Below are positions 31,600 through 43,578 of a stretch of DNA of 64,000 nt, one piece after another (within the stretch, counting starts at the first letter, position 1; each line of letters begins with the position of its first letter). The stretch is from Exobasidium rhododendri (Eukaryota > Basidiomycota > Exobasidiomycetes > Exobasidiales > Exobasidiaceae). The notes under the pieces are model-generated. The model saw only the letters and a program-made list of their open reading frames with translations. It was not told the origin of the DNA and ran no database searches. Location: NCBI GenBank assembly GCA_026210745.1, contig CP110630.1, positions 5,952,001 to 6,016,000 on the forward strand, read 5' to 3'. The translations under genes were made by a program, and so were the position numbers.

Positions 31600-33573
31600 C
31601 TATGCGATGATCTCCAGCATTTCTCGGATTGCTGTAAGGGAAGGGAAGAGCCTTTTCTATTAGCATGTGGTGTCAGAGATCGGAATGGATGCCCATCGGA
31701 GCAACTCTCACATAACACCTTCTCCCTCGACTTTCCCAGCTCTTTGCCTCTCCTGACTTCTTCTGCATCTAAGCGGAGCCAATCGGACCAAGAAATGACT
31801 GGAAGAGCGCTCTGTCGAAGTACATCGGGCTGATCGGGCAGGGGATCGATGTTCAGACTACTAGAGTCCGGGTGTGTTTGCCAATCGAAGAGCATTTGAT
31901 CAGCTATGCTGTTTGCATCGATGCGAGTAGAAGCAATCACTCCCACTGGCCCACTTGCTAGCCATCCCGAGACGTATAAGCCTGGAATCTGCGCAATATA
32001 TCGATGAAGAGGAGGTGGGAAGAAAGGGAAGTTGATATGAGGAGCAATTGCAGAGAGTGAGGAAAGTTGAGGTACTCACTGGCCTTTCCTGATCGTCGAG
32101 GACCCTTCCTCCACGGTTCGGGATGACGCCTCTCTTTGCATCCCATGGGATTAGCCCTGATCTTGTCTGTATGGGATCAGAAGCATCTAAAGGGGCACCT
32201 TTGTATCCCACACTTGTGATGACAAAGTCTGTCGAGGAAGACTTTGACCTCCCTGTCTTTTGCAGGTGACTGCTACTGGCTGCAGCGGATGCGCTCCATG
32301 GTTGGGACTGCTCTTCACCCTCTGGAAGACCTTTGAATGCCATCTCATCCCATACGACTTGCTTGACAACTTCCTTACCTCCTTCACTAGAACCAGTGAA
32401 CCTACTGGGACTTTGAAAGAAGGAAGTCGACCAACCGATCTTGCTATCCTTGTCTGACATGCTTCCCTTTTCGAGGATACTTAAAAGTCGCTTTCGAACT
32501 CTGGTCTCCGCTAAGACCACATTACCGGTACCGCTATCTTGTCTTTCGGTCTTCCGCTTCATAGCTTCATCCAAGTCATTGATCTGCTTTGTAGCAAATT
32601 GCAGATCCTCTGTCCTGATTCCATTGTAATGCACCCCTTGCAAATCCATCATCTCTCTCAGCTCTTTGTTGGTAAAGGAAACCTGGGCAGGACCTCTTCT
32701 GGCTACGACATCCACATGTCGAATACCACTTTGGGCAAGTTGAGCAAGTACTGATTCTGGAATGTCAGTCTCTCGTAAGGAAGCCCTTGATTTTACCTCT
32801 TCGTCTTTTCGGAACTGAGAATGTAGAGTACTGGTCGATCGTAGAAGTATTCTGGCCACGTCGAGCGCTACATTGCCCGCTCCAATCACGGTAGCATGTC
32901 GCAAGTCTTTCTTCAGGTTGACTTGCTTCCATGGGTGAGAAGCAAGGAACTCAGCATCGTGAGCAGCCGGATGACCATTGTACCAATTGACGAAATCTAA
33001 CGCCGGATGGACGTGGTAGAGCTCACCGTCCCCTGAGCCAGGTATGCCCAACGGTCTGGAAAGAGAGGAGCCATACGACAGCAGGATATGTGTGTAGTGC
33101 GGAAGAAGGGACGAGATCGGTAGCGAGCTTGCAAGCGGATAGGTGTAGGAGGTTGACGGTGTCGTCGAGTTCGATGAAGAAGGGGAATTGACTTTCGGAG
33201 GGGTGATGGATCCGATGATGTTCACATTTCCAAAGAAGCGAAAGCGTTTGTCCGTTGCTACTTGGCTGAACTTGTGTTCGACGTTCTGATCAGTAATATA
33301 GAATAGAAACCCCCCCTCACCCTCGTCAGTCTCTCCATTCTCTCTTCCCACACATCGGTGTCTCTACTCTCAGTCGCCTGTGCCCACCTTTACTTCAGGA
33401 TGATCTGGTGCTACTCCATAGCGCACCAACCCGTGCGGTGTTGGCAAACGCTCGTACATATGAATCTCCACATTGGTGGCATTCTGCGCAAGCAAACGAG
33501 CAGCGCTGTAGAAGCCAGAAGGTCCACTCCCTATGATCGCTACCTTGAGCGCTCTACTTGCGCCAGAGCTCAT
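31600..33573 (-). CDS. ARH1: mitochondrial NADPH:adrenodoxin reductase
   Basis: The exons, in transcript order, are 33573-33388, 33285-32080, 31988-31712 and 31631-31600, giving 566 residues. Motifs: FAD-binding [73 protein letters not shown], the NADPH site [16 protein letters not shown], and [23 protein letters not shown]. This is the complete set for FDXR/Arh1. It passes electrons from NADPH to ferredoxin for Fe-S cluster and heme A synthesis. The N-terminus is short for a presequence ([14 protein letters not shown]), so a further upstream start is possible. The first donor is GTGGGC and the last exon is 32 nt. A Ser/Thr-rich insert lies after GSITPPKV. Confidence 0.93.
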
Positions 33574-33956
33574 TTTCCTTTCCTTGTTCTGGCCCTACAA
33601 GCCACCGCTGCGCTACACGTTACTTCAAGTGTATTGGGCGCGATATCCCACTCGCGAAGCAAAATCAAAGGTTTAGAGGCGTGGAGAAGAGGCAACATGG
33701 AAAGTCGGGACGACGCTGGCTTACATAATCGATATCCTGCGCATCGTGTTCCTCGCCACTAGCGTCATCGGCGGACCTCCACAAAACGCGAAAAATCGGG
33801 CGAGCTTAGAAGAAAGGTGAACCTGGTTGATCGAAGCAGAAACGCCGTGATACGTATTCGCGCCTGGGGTAAGACCTGTATTCTCTTCCGCTGTGCTCTC
33901 TCTCTCTCTCTCACTATCACTTCACTCCTTCTCAACTTTGAACCAAAATCTACACC
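33574..33956. promoter_or_regulatory. divergent promoter region, ARH1 / MAPEG gene
   Basis: This 383-bp stretch ends in a (CT)n tract (about 33896-33911) in the MAPEG gene leader. No coding frame with family similarity. Confidence 0.35.
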
Positions 33957-34543
33957 ATGGCAGGATCATCATTTTACGAACAACTCTTGAATGCTACCAG
34001 CAAGGGCAGCGCCAACTATGCTCTCTATTCCGTTCCCGCCCTTTGGGCACTCTGCATCTTGCCTCACTTCTACGCTGTTGGCTTGAGTAAAGGCAAATTC
34101 ACCAATTCTTCCCCCAGAGGATACGTGGCCGAAATCCAAAAGAAGGAGAAGAAGAGCGAGACAGACAAAATGTTCATTCGAGCAGAGGCATGCCAACAGA
34201 ATGGATTTGAGAACCTGCCCTTTTTCGCTGCTGCCATCCTTGCGGCAACTTTCGTAAGTAGTTTGTTTACTTGACGCAATGTGATCCATGAGGACGTCTG
34301 CTGACAAGGCCTCGATAAATTCAACCCCCCCCCTCCCTTGCCTATGACTCTTTGCAGGCCAAGCTCCCCAATCACGAGGTGAACAAGTTGGCTGGTGCTT
34401 ACCTGGCCTCTCGAGTGGCATACACCATTCTTTACGTCTTCAACAGCTCGGAAGCCATCTCCAATCTCCGCTCCGTCGCGTTCCTCGTCGGTGTAGGCAT
34501 CAACTGGACTCTCTTCATCAAAGCCGGTCTTGCGCTGAACTAA
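33957..34543 (+). CDS. MAPEG-family membrane protein
   Basis: The exons are 33957-34253 and 34358-34543, giving 160 residues. Four predicted membrane helices are visible: ALYSVPALWALCILPHFYAV, the segment after QQNGFENLPFFAAAILAATF, YLASRVAYTILYVF and the C-terminal LRSVAFLVGVGINWTLFIKAG. The EACQQNGFENLPFF region corresponds to the conserved R-x-x-x-NxxE-type glutathione-site segment of MAPEG proteins. Members include microsomal glutathione transferases and fungal proteins of unknown activity. Whether this one binds glutathione is not decided by sequence. The gene ends 98 bp from the convergent FGGY gene. Confidence 0.85.
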
Positions 34544-34641
34544 ATCGTAGACTGGACGAGAACACGACGAACGTGTAGATATTTAATCGCTCGAGTCTGA
34601 GAGGGGATATTGACAAGATACAAAAACAAGAATAGAATTGA

Positions 34642-37462
34642 TTACAAATTCAACGTGGTGCCGATCCTGTCTGTCATATCTGCGAGCCGAATGTGCTCCT
34701 CCAGCATGGCGCCGTAAAACTCCCAGATATCTTGATCCATCCTGGCAACTTCTGCGAGCTCTCTCTGGCGGACTGTCTGTGTTTCTGTGGCGATGTCTAG
34801 CATGCCAGCATTGTGAGGTGAAAGCGATGGCCGCGGTGAGGTTTGCGGGGAAGTAAGAGTGGCTAAAAGTGTGCCTGGCGTGCTTCGATCACCTTGAGGA
34901 GTCACCAGAGCGCTGCCAGAGATGGGAAGATAGGAGACAGCTGCGGTAGAGGAGCTTCTCTTTCTTTGTACCTGCGAAAGGAATGATTGAGATCGATGCA
35001 TGCTTGTCGTCAGGGATCGAAGACGTCCTGGATGGGTACTGTCACGAACCGTGGAGACGGGTCTCATTATATCTTCAACCTCGAACACTTCTCCCAGATG
35101 CAGGTGACTTTGACGAGGAGTGTGCACCTCAAAATCGTCTTCACCTTCTGCGCTAGAAGATGATGTCTCCGAGCTACCGCCACCTCTCTTCAGGGCTTCG
35201 ATGACTGTGTGAAAGTCGGCCTTTCTGTCTGTTCTCACGTCTCGATCAAGGATGTATGCGGCGAGATAGGCTGCTCCTATGCTGCCTCGTGGTGGTGTGA
35301 GCGACACTTCATCCTGTCTTGGAAATGCTAGACATCCCAAGGTAGCAGCACCTGCTTCCTCTGCTAAAATGCTCGCACCAAGTACCTCGCCAAGCACCTC
35401 GGTGAGCTGCCTGTTGCGGGAGGGTCGACCCCAGACAATCCACGCAGCGGGCATCAAGGAGGCATCGTAAGAATTAAAGCCTAGAGAGCAAGCTGCACCT
35501 TTATCGAGACTGGATGTGTGGTAATCTGTGGAGGTCACTGGTTCTTGTCTCTCCTGCCACTTGAGCCGGCTCATCACATTTCTAATCTGTAAAGCCTGCC
35601 CCTCGACCAAGCAGCGTGGGTTGGCTCTGAGATCGAAGAATTCAGCCACTCTTGTTCCATTTTCGAATCGACGAAGACCTTTGTTCGGCCCGGTAGTTAC
35701 GAAGACGGTGTACAGCTGTGGGAGTTGACTATGGTTCTCAGCTCCCATTCAGATGTCGAGACAATCAGACGACTTTTCTTACTTTGTTGTCGACGCCGAC
35801 GGAGCCACCATGAGGGACTGCTTTGATGAGCTGTCCAAAGATGCATCTGGTCAGCCCCGGAGACTATCACAGACAGCATACCGACAGTGGAGTTTACCTT
35901 GCTGAATGCCTTCCAGCTCTTTGTATAGCTCTGTCGAACCAGACTCCGCGCCCTTCCGGCGTCTTCGAAAGTGGACACACCAAGAAATTCTCTTGTGTGG
36001 ACACCTACTGAGCTGCCACCTTTGCTGAGAAGGCGGAGTGGATTTGGGTAGACTGAGTGGTGGGCGCTAGTGAAATACGACGCCAGGGGTAGGACGAGAG
36101 CGTCTGATCTGCTCAGATGCAAGCCCGCCTCATCGAGACGGGGGAGGAAAGACACGTAGCCGGAGATCGTGGAAGGCATGGCGCTGATAAGGATGCACTC
36201 GCTTGGGAATCCGAATCCTGAAAAGAGGCATGAGATCCAGTTTCAATGCACTCAATCATTCTCCGCCTCTGTGCAGACTCACTCTCGACAAGCCATGGCC
36301 CCACATAGTTAGCTTCGCTTAGGCTGTCAATGCCCGGGAGCATCTGCTCCAGTCTTTGTCCACGTCCACGGGAGCAAGCGTGCATCATCTCATGGTCCCA
36401 AGCAAGCCCCCGAATGTCAAATAAGCCTGTAGATGACGCTTGCACTGGGTTGCAGCTGCGCATGGGAGGGCGCAACTTAGGCGTGTCACGACGACGATTG
36501 TTCCCAGCCCTTGACACCAGCTCACCTTGCCATCTTGCCGAGTAGCAAGCTGTCGAGAAACGTCGGCAGGGGCATTATATGCTCACATGAAAACCAGGAT
36601 GGACTGTGTGCAAGCCTGCTGATCTGTACCGGCATATTACGAGTGGTCGGAATGGTACCAGTAGCGTGAGCTGCGTTGATCTGCCGTATTTCCTGCCGAT
36701 GTCTCTTTTGACTGGGAAGCTGCATGCGTTCCTCTACATCGGTGCTCCTGTAGTAGCGCAGGACACGGTTCAGCTCGTCTTGTGTGTCAGTATTCAGGTT
36801 AGGAGCGGTGATGATGAAGATGTCTTGCGAGAGCAGCTGAGACTCTAATGTGGCGAAGGGCGAGAGATCAGACATAATCGAAGTTGCCAACGATGTGAGA
36901 AACACCGGCATGTCCATCTTGTGGAAGAATACGAGGAAAGGAAAGGGAGAGACTTTCAATGGACACTCGCTAATCTCCACGACGATTATAATGACTCACA
37001 GAGCTCGTGCAGCTGATAGCTCGAATGTTGCCCAAAAGAGTTGACAAGGAAGTGGCAAGGCTGCCAAAGAGCCTGTCGAGCGCATTGATGGCACGTTGTA
37101 TCGTAGAATGGGGACTAGAGTCGACGTAGCAATCTGTGGGGTACAGCTTCTGTTTCGCTGTAGCAGGTGAGTAGCTGCAAAAGGAGAGTATTCAGAGCGA
37201 AGCAGACAATATTACGGATCGTACTACACAAATATACCGACGTAGAAGTGGGGAAAGCCCTGCAAGTGGGCTTCTGGACGAGATCGATCCTATCAGTCAT
37301 GCCGCCACTTTGTATTGTCACACGCCTGCATACCTCTGTAAGCTCTATGATCTCCGTGTGAACGACACGGAGGCCATGAAGTTGTACAACGACCGCCGAT
37401 AATCTGCTCGAGGTCAACTCCAGGGAGAGTATCAGCGGTGACGCTGAGCTAACACTTTGCAT
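34642..37462 (-). CDS. divergent xylulokinase-like FGGY protein
   Basis: The best in-phase model has eight exons (37462-37334, 37259-37238, 37157-37000, 36917-36526, 36455-36283, 36217-35898, 35830-35783 and 35715-34642), about 771 residues. The order of landmarks follows xylulokinase: LILSLELTSSRLSAVVV (phosphate-1 loop position), NALDRLF, IRAISCTSS, a TG...RNMPVQISRLAHSPSWFSCEHIMPLPTFLDSLLLGK region, GLFDIRGLAWD, RFGFPSECILISAMPSTISG, RCLVEGQALQIRN and GRPSRNRQLTEVLGEVLGA. Several normally invariant positions differ: the first Asp is Glu, the GDN-type motif is AMPS, and GGAS-x-N is GRPSRN. A Ser/Thr-rich region of about 150 residues is added before the end. It may therefore be a pseudo-kinase or a changed-substrate kinase. 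The 22-nt second exon is the least certain. Confidence 0.68.
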
Positions 37463-37772
37463 GCTCGCCAGCGACTGATAGAGTGAGCAGGGGGATTGAA
37501 GAAGAGGAAAGTGGGGTTCAGGAGAGAAGAGGATGAAGAGAGTGTACGGCTAGCAACGCTTCTGCAAGTGTGATCTTATAGGGACTCAGAGTGAAGATGC
37601 AGTAAAGGAGAAAGGATGTCACCCGTTGTCTTCACACATCTGGCCGTCACTTGCCCTCAGGGCTAATTCGGGGCCGGAAAGGGAGAGCGCGAGGTCGGCG
37701 CACATCACGTCGGAGCAGCTCTTTGAGTGAGGGATCAGGCGGGTAATTGTTATCAATTCTTATAGTTCGGTT
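37463..37772. promoter_or_regulatory. region between FGGY start and ARG3 stop
   Basis: This 310-bp stretch between tandem minus-strand genes holds the FGGY promoter and ARG3 3' UTR. No gene seen. Confidence 0.3.
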
Positions 37773-39247
37773 TCACAGCTCCCATCGACCGAACATGCGA
37801 TCGACTAGTGCTTGGATGGTCCACCTTCTATTCTCCGCTTCTGGGAAGACTATGGAACGGTCGCCGTAGAAGACCTGTCCACGGGATAGTAAGACCTTAG
37901 AATAGATTCCACCTTGGAAAAGTCAGCATCCTCACTCACCTCATCATCGACTTCGTTGCTCTTTCTAGGCAGACAGTGCATGAACTTCCAGTCTGGCTTT
38001 GCGACACCCTTGCAAAGCTCTTCGGTAACTTGGAATCCTGCAAAATCACGTAGGCGCTGCTCTTTACTTGCCTCTTCACCCATGGAGATCCTGTGAAAAG
38101 GAAAAGGAGAGAAGAAGAGAGGTATACACAAGATTTAAGTACACTTTCACCAGTATCACATAATGGTCAGACCGAAACTCACCACGTATCTGTCACCACG
38201 ACATCCGCGTCCTGCAGAGCTTCTCTCGGACTGTTGCACCACGAAATGTGGCCCTTCGTCCAGTCCGTTGATTCACGCAGGCCATCTTGCATTTCTCCCC
38301 AAACGATCTCATCCCTCTCATAGCCCTTAGGAACAGCTACAGCTAGATTGATACCAAGTCGAGGGTACGCAACGAGCATGTCGGCTAAGATGTTGTTACT
38401 ATCTCCTACCCAGGCCACCTTCAGGCCCTGCAGAGGTGAGAGACAGCCTAGTGCAGATGAAGACCCGCTATTGCCGCTCTTGGTGCTCGACATCTTGGTT
38501 GACAGAAGAGGGTCCTCGATCATGGTCTGCAGATCTGCCAAGATCTGTGTAGGGTGATAGCGAGATGAAAGTGCGTTGAGCACAGGGACGCTAGAATATT
38601 TGGCCAACGTCTGTCCATAGGAAGATGGGGGAAAGTACGGGTTTAGTACTAGTATGGACGACAGACTTCCGCTGCTCACCTCAATCTCGTCGTGCCCTGC
38701 CACACGAGCGATGAAGCCATCACACATGCTAGAGACAACTTTTGCCGTATCGTACAAGCTTTCATTGACGCCCAGCTGGGAGGCAATTTATAGCCAAATA
38801 TATTCAGTACGAAGCGCTAGTGATGAATCGCTACTACCACATCTTGCTCACCTGGATGTCTGATGGTCCCAGGAACATAGCATGGCCGCCCATTGCAGTG
38901 ACGGCCGTCTCACTGGCTACCCTCGTTCTCGTGCTCCGTTTACTGAACATGATGGCTACGACACGATCTTTGAGCGACTGCTCGAAGATGTGACCTTGTA
39001 TTGCTTTGCCGTGAGCAGGAGACTTGCTTGCGTCGAGTCCGTGTTTTGGTGAGTACTGGCGATGAGTCAACTTTAGGTCAGAAGCGTGGGCTATCAAGGA
39101 TGAAATCTGGTAGGGAGAAAGTTGGGCGAGAGAGAGTAGATGAGGAGGCATCTTGGTTGTTGTAGAGGGTGCTGAAAGGTTGATATTTCTTGCACCTGTT
39201 TTCAACAGCGGTCGCACTGTTGACGACACCATAAATTTCGATGTCAT
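37773..39247 (-). CDS. ARG3: ornithine carbamoyltransferase
   Basis: The exons, in transcript order, are 39247-38852, 38775-38680, 38610-38183, 38090-37940 and 37874-37773, giving 390 residues. The carbamoyl-phosphate motif [38 protein letters not shown] and the ornithine-site cysteine motif MHCLPRK are all present. A basic, hydroxylated N-terminus ([21 protein letters not shown]) looks like a mitochondrial presequence. The enzyme makes citrulline in arginine synthesis. A Ser/Gly-rich insert of about 25 residues ([15 protein letters not shown] region) interrupts the middle and probably forms a surface loop. Confidence 0.95.
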
Positions 39248-39562
39248 GCTCGTGTCGTTTCTCGTGTAGATAGGCTGGATCAGAAAGGATGGCGGAGCAC
39301 CCTCAACGCTGTTGTACGAACGATTCCACTACTAATCTTCTCGAAAAAACGCGAGTTTAAAAAAAAAGTTGCCTTAGCGCCTCCCATGACTCGCGGTACT
39401 GCCGATAAGTTGGAGTGCAGTGTTGAAGATAAGATTTTTAGAATTGTAAACCACGAGACCACGGAAGACGGGCGGCCGCGTGGAGGTGCTTGCAACAACC
39501 TGCAGGGTCTGCTTTGGGAAAAGCACTCCGGCCATCCGATCAGCCTAACCACACATCACACG
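39248..39562. promoter_or_regulatory. divergent promoter region, ARG3 / SEC14
   Basis: This stretch is 315 bp. A run of A (about 39355-39368) and AT-rich sequence at about 39425-39450 stand out. The SEC14 open frame extends upstream to 39386, but the Met at 39563 gives the usual N-terminal length. Confidence 0.35.
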
Positions 39563-40968
39563 ATGGCGACTGAGCATGCCCCTCCCGCTGCTTCGACTTC
39601 AGCACCGCCGTCTCTAAAGCCAATCAACAAGGCAGGTCATTATGGGAATCTGGACGACAATCAAAAGAAGCTGCTGATGGAGCTGGAGACAAAGCTTACA
39701 GAGGCAGGAGCTCTGCCGAGTCCTATACTGGAGGACGAGGAACAGCGCACGACTGTGTTACTGTAAGCGAGTTGGAGGGAAACTACTAGCTGCTTGGTGA
39801 GATCATCTCAACGCTTGACTCTCTTACTCTTCGCAGGCGATATCTTCGAGCACGAGAATGGTCAGTAGAGGCAGGCACAAAGATGTACCTCGACGCTCAA
39901 AAGTGGAGGAAGGATGTCGATCTGGCAGGAATGATGAAAGACGCTCAGGATGGAAAGGACATCTTTGAGGAGAGAAAGAGGGTTGCAGACGCCGGATGGA
40001 AAATGTGTGAGTGGGGGAGGCTACGCGGAAAGGGGGTCCAACCAAAAAACAATTCGCCCTAACACTGCTACACCTCGCAGACTTTCATGGCACAGATCGG
40101 TACAATCGACCCATCTTCTATCAAGATCTCAGCTATCTCAAGGTCGATCAATTGTTCAAGGAGACGACGTCAGATCGCATTATAAACTTTTTTGCATTTA
40201 TGCTTGAAGATGCGGTGAGGCACAAGTATGCCGCTTGCACAAAGATTGCGAGACAGCAAGCAAAGGAGGCTGGCGAATCGGATGCAGAAGCGCTGAAGAA
40301 AATCGTCATTGACGACAACTACATGATCTTGAACATTGCCGGTCTGGGCATGGGCACATTCTGGGCGGTGAGTAGGTGCAAGGCAGAAGAGTAGAAAAGG
40401 ACGAGAGTCTGACCAAATCTACACCGCGAACCCTTGCAGTTCAAGGGACAACTGCAGCAGCTCTTGGGCATCTTAGACGCCAATTTCCCCGACATGAGCG
40501 GAAGGATTCAGATCATCAAGTGAGTGGCGGAGCAAGGAGATGCTGACCTCGGTACAACTAACACAAGATATGCAATCGCCAGCGCACCTTGGCTCTTCTC
40601 GACCATCTGGTCCTACATCAAGGGTTGGTTGCCCCTCGGGAGTGAGTCGTCTTCGTTGAAGTATTGTTCGCACCGCATTCACCTCTACTGAATTTCCTTC
40701 CACCTCCCTTCACTGTGCTTTCCATCCACTTTTCAGCCGTTGCCAAAATCGGAATCTCTGGCGCAGACGTGAGTATTGTTCGTGACTTCTCCTCAACGCC
40801 GTGTCTGATCTTTTGATTTATCATCTCTGCACGACACCACAGTTCCAGAAGGATTTATTTGAGTACGTCGACCCGAAAGAGCTGCCGGTGGATATCGGTG
40901 GTACTTGTCAATGCTCTCATGAAAATGGATGTGTCTTTAGCGACAAAGGCCCATGGAGCAAGCACTAA
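39563..40968 (+). CDS. SEC14: Sec14-type phosphatidylinositol/phosphatidylcholine transfer protein
   Basis: The exons are 39563-39762, 39837-40006, 40081-40367, 40440-40519, 40568-40641, 40737-40768 and 40843-40968, giving 322 residues. The CRAL-TRIO N domain has LLRYLRAREWSVEAG; the lipid-binding lobe has YFHGTDRYNRPIFYQDLSYL, INFFAFMLEDAV, LNIAGLGMGTFW, QLLGILDANFPDMSGRIQIIK, APWLFSTIWSYIKGWLP and VDPKELPVDIGGTCQC. These match the Sec14 major-domain fold and gate helix region. The protein couples phosphatidylinositol and phosphatidylcholine metabolism to Golgi traffic. Six short introns, one flanking a 32-nt exon, are all in phase. Confidence 0.92.
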
Positions 40969-41835
40969 TCATCGCCAAGTCGCCGCCAGCTTCGAAGACC
41001 GTGCGAGTAATAGAGGAGCAATCACACATAGACTCACCCCCCTTTCATAGAATATAGAAACATTGGCTCCGCCCCTCTCAGACAATATAGACACGATGTA
41101 TGCCGTGGTAATGAAGCAATAGCAAGGACCGAATAGAGCACACGATTGCTTGCTACAGTAGTGTGGGAGTACGAGAGGAGCATGTGGTCTTTTGTGCAGG
41201 CTCGACCACCCAACTGATGTTTGTAGGATCTTCTCATCCTGGGCGTTACGTAACGCGGCACGTAAGAAAGGCACCTCTAGTAGTGAGACACGCACGGTAC
41301 GCTTAGGCCTCTCTTTCTTCTGAATGCGGCGTGGTCAAGACGCTATCCTTGCAGTACAAATTTCCCAGCGATGCATTGCTGCGAGGTGCTCGGGTCGCGC
41401 TGAAGAGACGATGCAACAGAGAAGAAAAAGGGCAAAGGGGTCCCCCTATCCAGCTGACTGGCCTCTCGGCAACGGCCACCATGGAGATCACAGCGACCCA
41501 AAAGCACGCAACACATGTCTCTTCACCCCCCTATTTGTTTGCGCATGCGTAAGGAGGCGTTGAAATTGAAAAAGAGAAAGAAACAGGAGCACCTCTCTGC
41601 GCATGAATAGCCCTTTGCTTTCATGTTCTTTTACTTGTCCGCAGCAAACACATTGGCCCGCCCCGGCACTTTTGTGAGCCCGTCGCATAAAGTAACAGGA
41701 AGAATTGTTCTTCTTCTCCCCCCCCCCCCCAAAAGTCAATAAATAGAATCCCTGCGCTCTCGGACGAGTGGAAGAGTGTGAAGCTTGTTTGTTATAAAGA
41801 TGACTGCATGCATCCTTATCGTGCTTCACTGTACA

Positions 41836-42093
41836 TTAGCTCCCTCCTCCAACGCTAGCTCCCAATACCTATATCTTAGCTTCCCCAAACATTAGCTCCC
41901 TACAATCTTAGCTCCCTGCTGGTGTAGTCTGCACTATACGTATGCCAAGGATAGCTATAAACGTACACCGCATTCGACGGGCTATCTGACTTTGCCCGCA
42001 GCCTACACTAAAAGGACTTTGACGTTGATGACAGCACCACCCCCCCCTTTTAGTCAGTCTCTTTCTTCGCTCCCGCCTGTAGATCTTAGCTTC
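41836..42093 (+). repeat. array of YTAGCTYCC-type motifs
   Basis: Copies start at 41836 (TTAGCTCCCT), 41855 (CTAGCTCCCA), 41876 (TTAGCTTCCC), 41892 (TTAGCTCCCT), 41908 (TTAGCTCCCT) and 42086 (TTAGCTTCAC). The first five are spaced 19, 21, 16 and 16 bp, all on the same strand. No coding frame explains them. Confidence 0.75.
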
Positions 42094-43552
42094 ACGTAGC
42101 ACTGCATGCATAATCCATAATCAAGATAGTTCAGACTTGGGAAAATTCTAAGCATGACTCTTGCATTGTCGTCCTGTATGCACAGCAAAATTAAGAGGAG
42201 GGCGGGAGGAAAGTATAAGGCGCCCTTCTGCGGGGGAAGAATTCAGAGAGTGCAGGATCAATTCGGCGGCGTTGCCGATCAAAGTAATAAGCCTCTTCTC
42301 CCTCTTTCTTTCGACTTTCCATTCGACGCATGCAAGCAGCCCTTATATATCCTCTTGGATCTTTCACACAACAAGATTAACTATTCGTGCAGTCTAACAA
42401 TAGCATACCTTCCCAACGCCAGACATCGGTGACAGCCTAAATTGATGTGGAGGAGGAGGAGGTGGTGAAAAGGTAGAACGCAATTTGATGTTGCTGAGGA
42501 AGAGTTGGCAACGAGATTGAAAGCTGGTAGTGGCCCGTCTTTGCTGTGTTTTAGCAGATGAGGAATGTGCAAGTGCATCAATCAGAAACAAGGTTGTCTG
42601 ATCGATTTGATTGCTAGCGAGTCAAGACGAGACCCGGCCAGACCAAGAAGCACGCTTGAGGTCTCCCCGTTGCATGAGACCTTCCGAATCGTCCCCAATC
42701 CGCCTATGGCGAGCGAGCCTTTGCCCTGAGACGCATCAACAAGTGATACAGTCTCACACTAAGCAGGGCACCCTCTAGCTGTCTCGTCGTGAATCTTTCA
42801 GAACCTGGGCTAGTCATCACTGTGTCAATGAAGAGCAAGGAGTGTAGACAGGGTAGAGATTTCATTGCTATTACTATTATCACAAACGTGGTAGCAAGAT
42901 TCAGTGCGACCCTGTCTTACAAGGGTATTGATCAATCACCCTAAGCTATATAATCTGTCTTCACCGAGCCTTTCCGAGACCTCTTCGTGCAAGACATCGT
43001 TGTATGAAAAGGCAGTCAATAAGGAGATGTCTCAACGAGGTTGGTCTGAGATTTCCCACTCCATCTTCTTGAGCCCAGGGAAAATTTGTGGCGAGGAAAT
43101 ATAAATAATAATCAAAGTGGAATAGTAGACCAAATCGAAGCAGGCAGGTCGAGGGAAGGTGGAATCTTGTATCTCATTTGAACAGATTGTCCGGGATGCC
43201 GATTGTCTTACTATTTGTGTATTGAGCATGAATAATCACGAATAGGAGCAATGCGCGTCTCTTTAGGTTCCGGCCCTATTCATGCAGCTAAGCCGGAGTG
43301 TAAAGCAGATAGCATTGATTGGTTGTTGTGTCGTGTCAAAACCCCGACAATTCTGTCGTCAGCTCTGCTATCGTACAGTACTCTACTCTACTCTAATTGT
43401 TCCCATACGAGCCTAGTGCACATCTGCATCCAAAGGGACAGCCGGGTCGAAATCCACTGTTAAAGTGCTTCCAGCTCTGCATGAATAATCTAGCGTCGCG
43501 CTTGCCACCTTTTTTTCCGCCAGTACAGCTGTGTAGCGCAAGTACCCTCTTA

Positions 43553-43578
43553 GATCGATTATTAGGATCGATTATTAG
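43553..43578 (+). repeat. perfect 13-bp tandem duplication
   Basis: GATCGATTATTAG occurs twice head to tail, at 43553-43565 and 43566-43578. Confidence 0.95.

Noticed and set aside
41303-41829. Several 60-110-residue frames on both strands after SEC14
   Set aside because: They overlap each other in opposite directions, include a poly-C run translated as Gly/Pro, and have no similarity.
42659-42682. 7-bp inverted repeat AGGTCTC/GAGACCT as a terminator or element end
   Set aside because: Too short and isolated, with no U-rich tail or flanking duplication.
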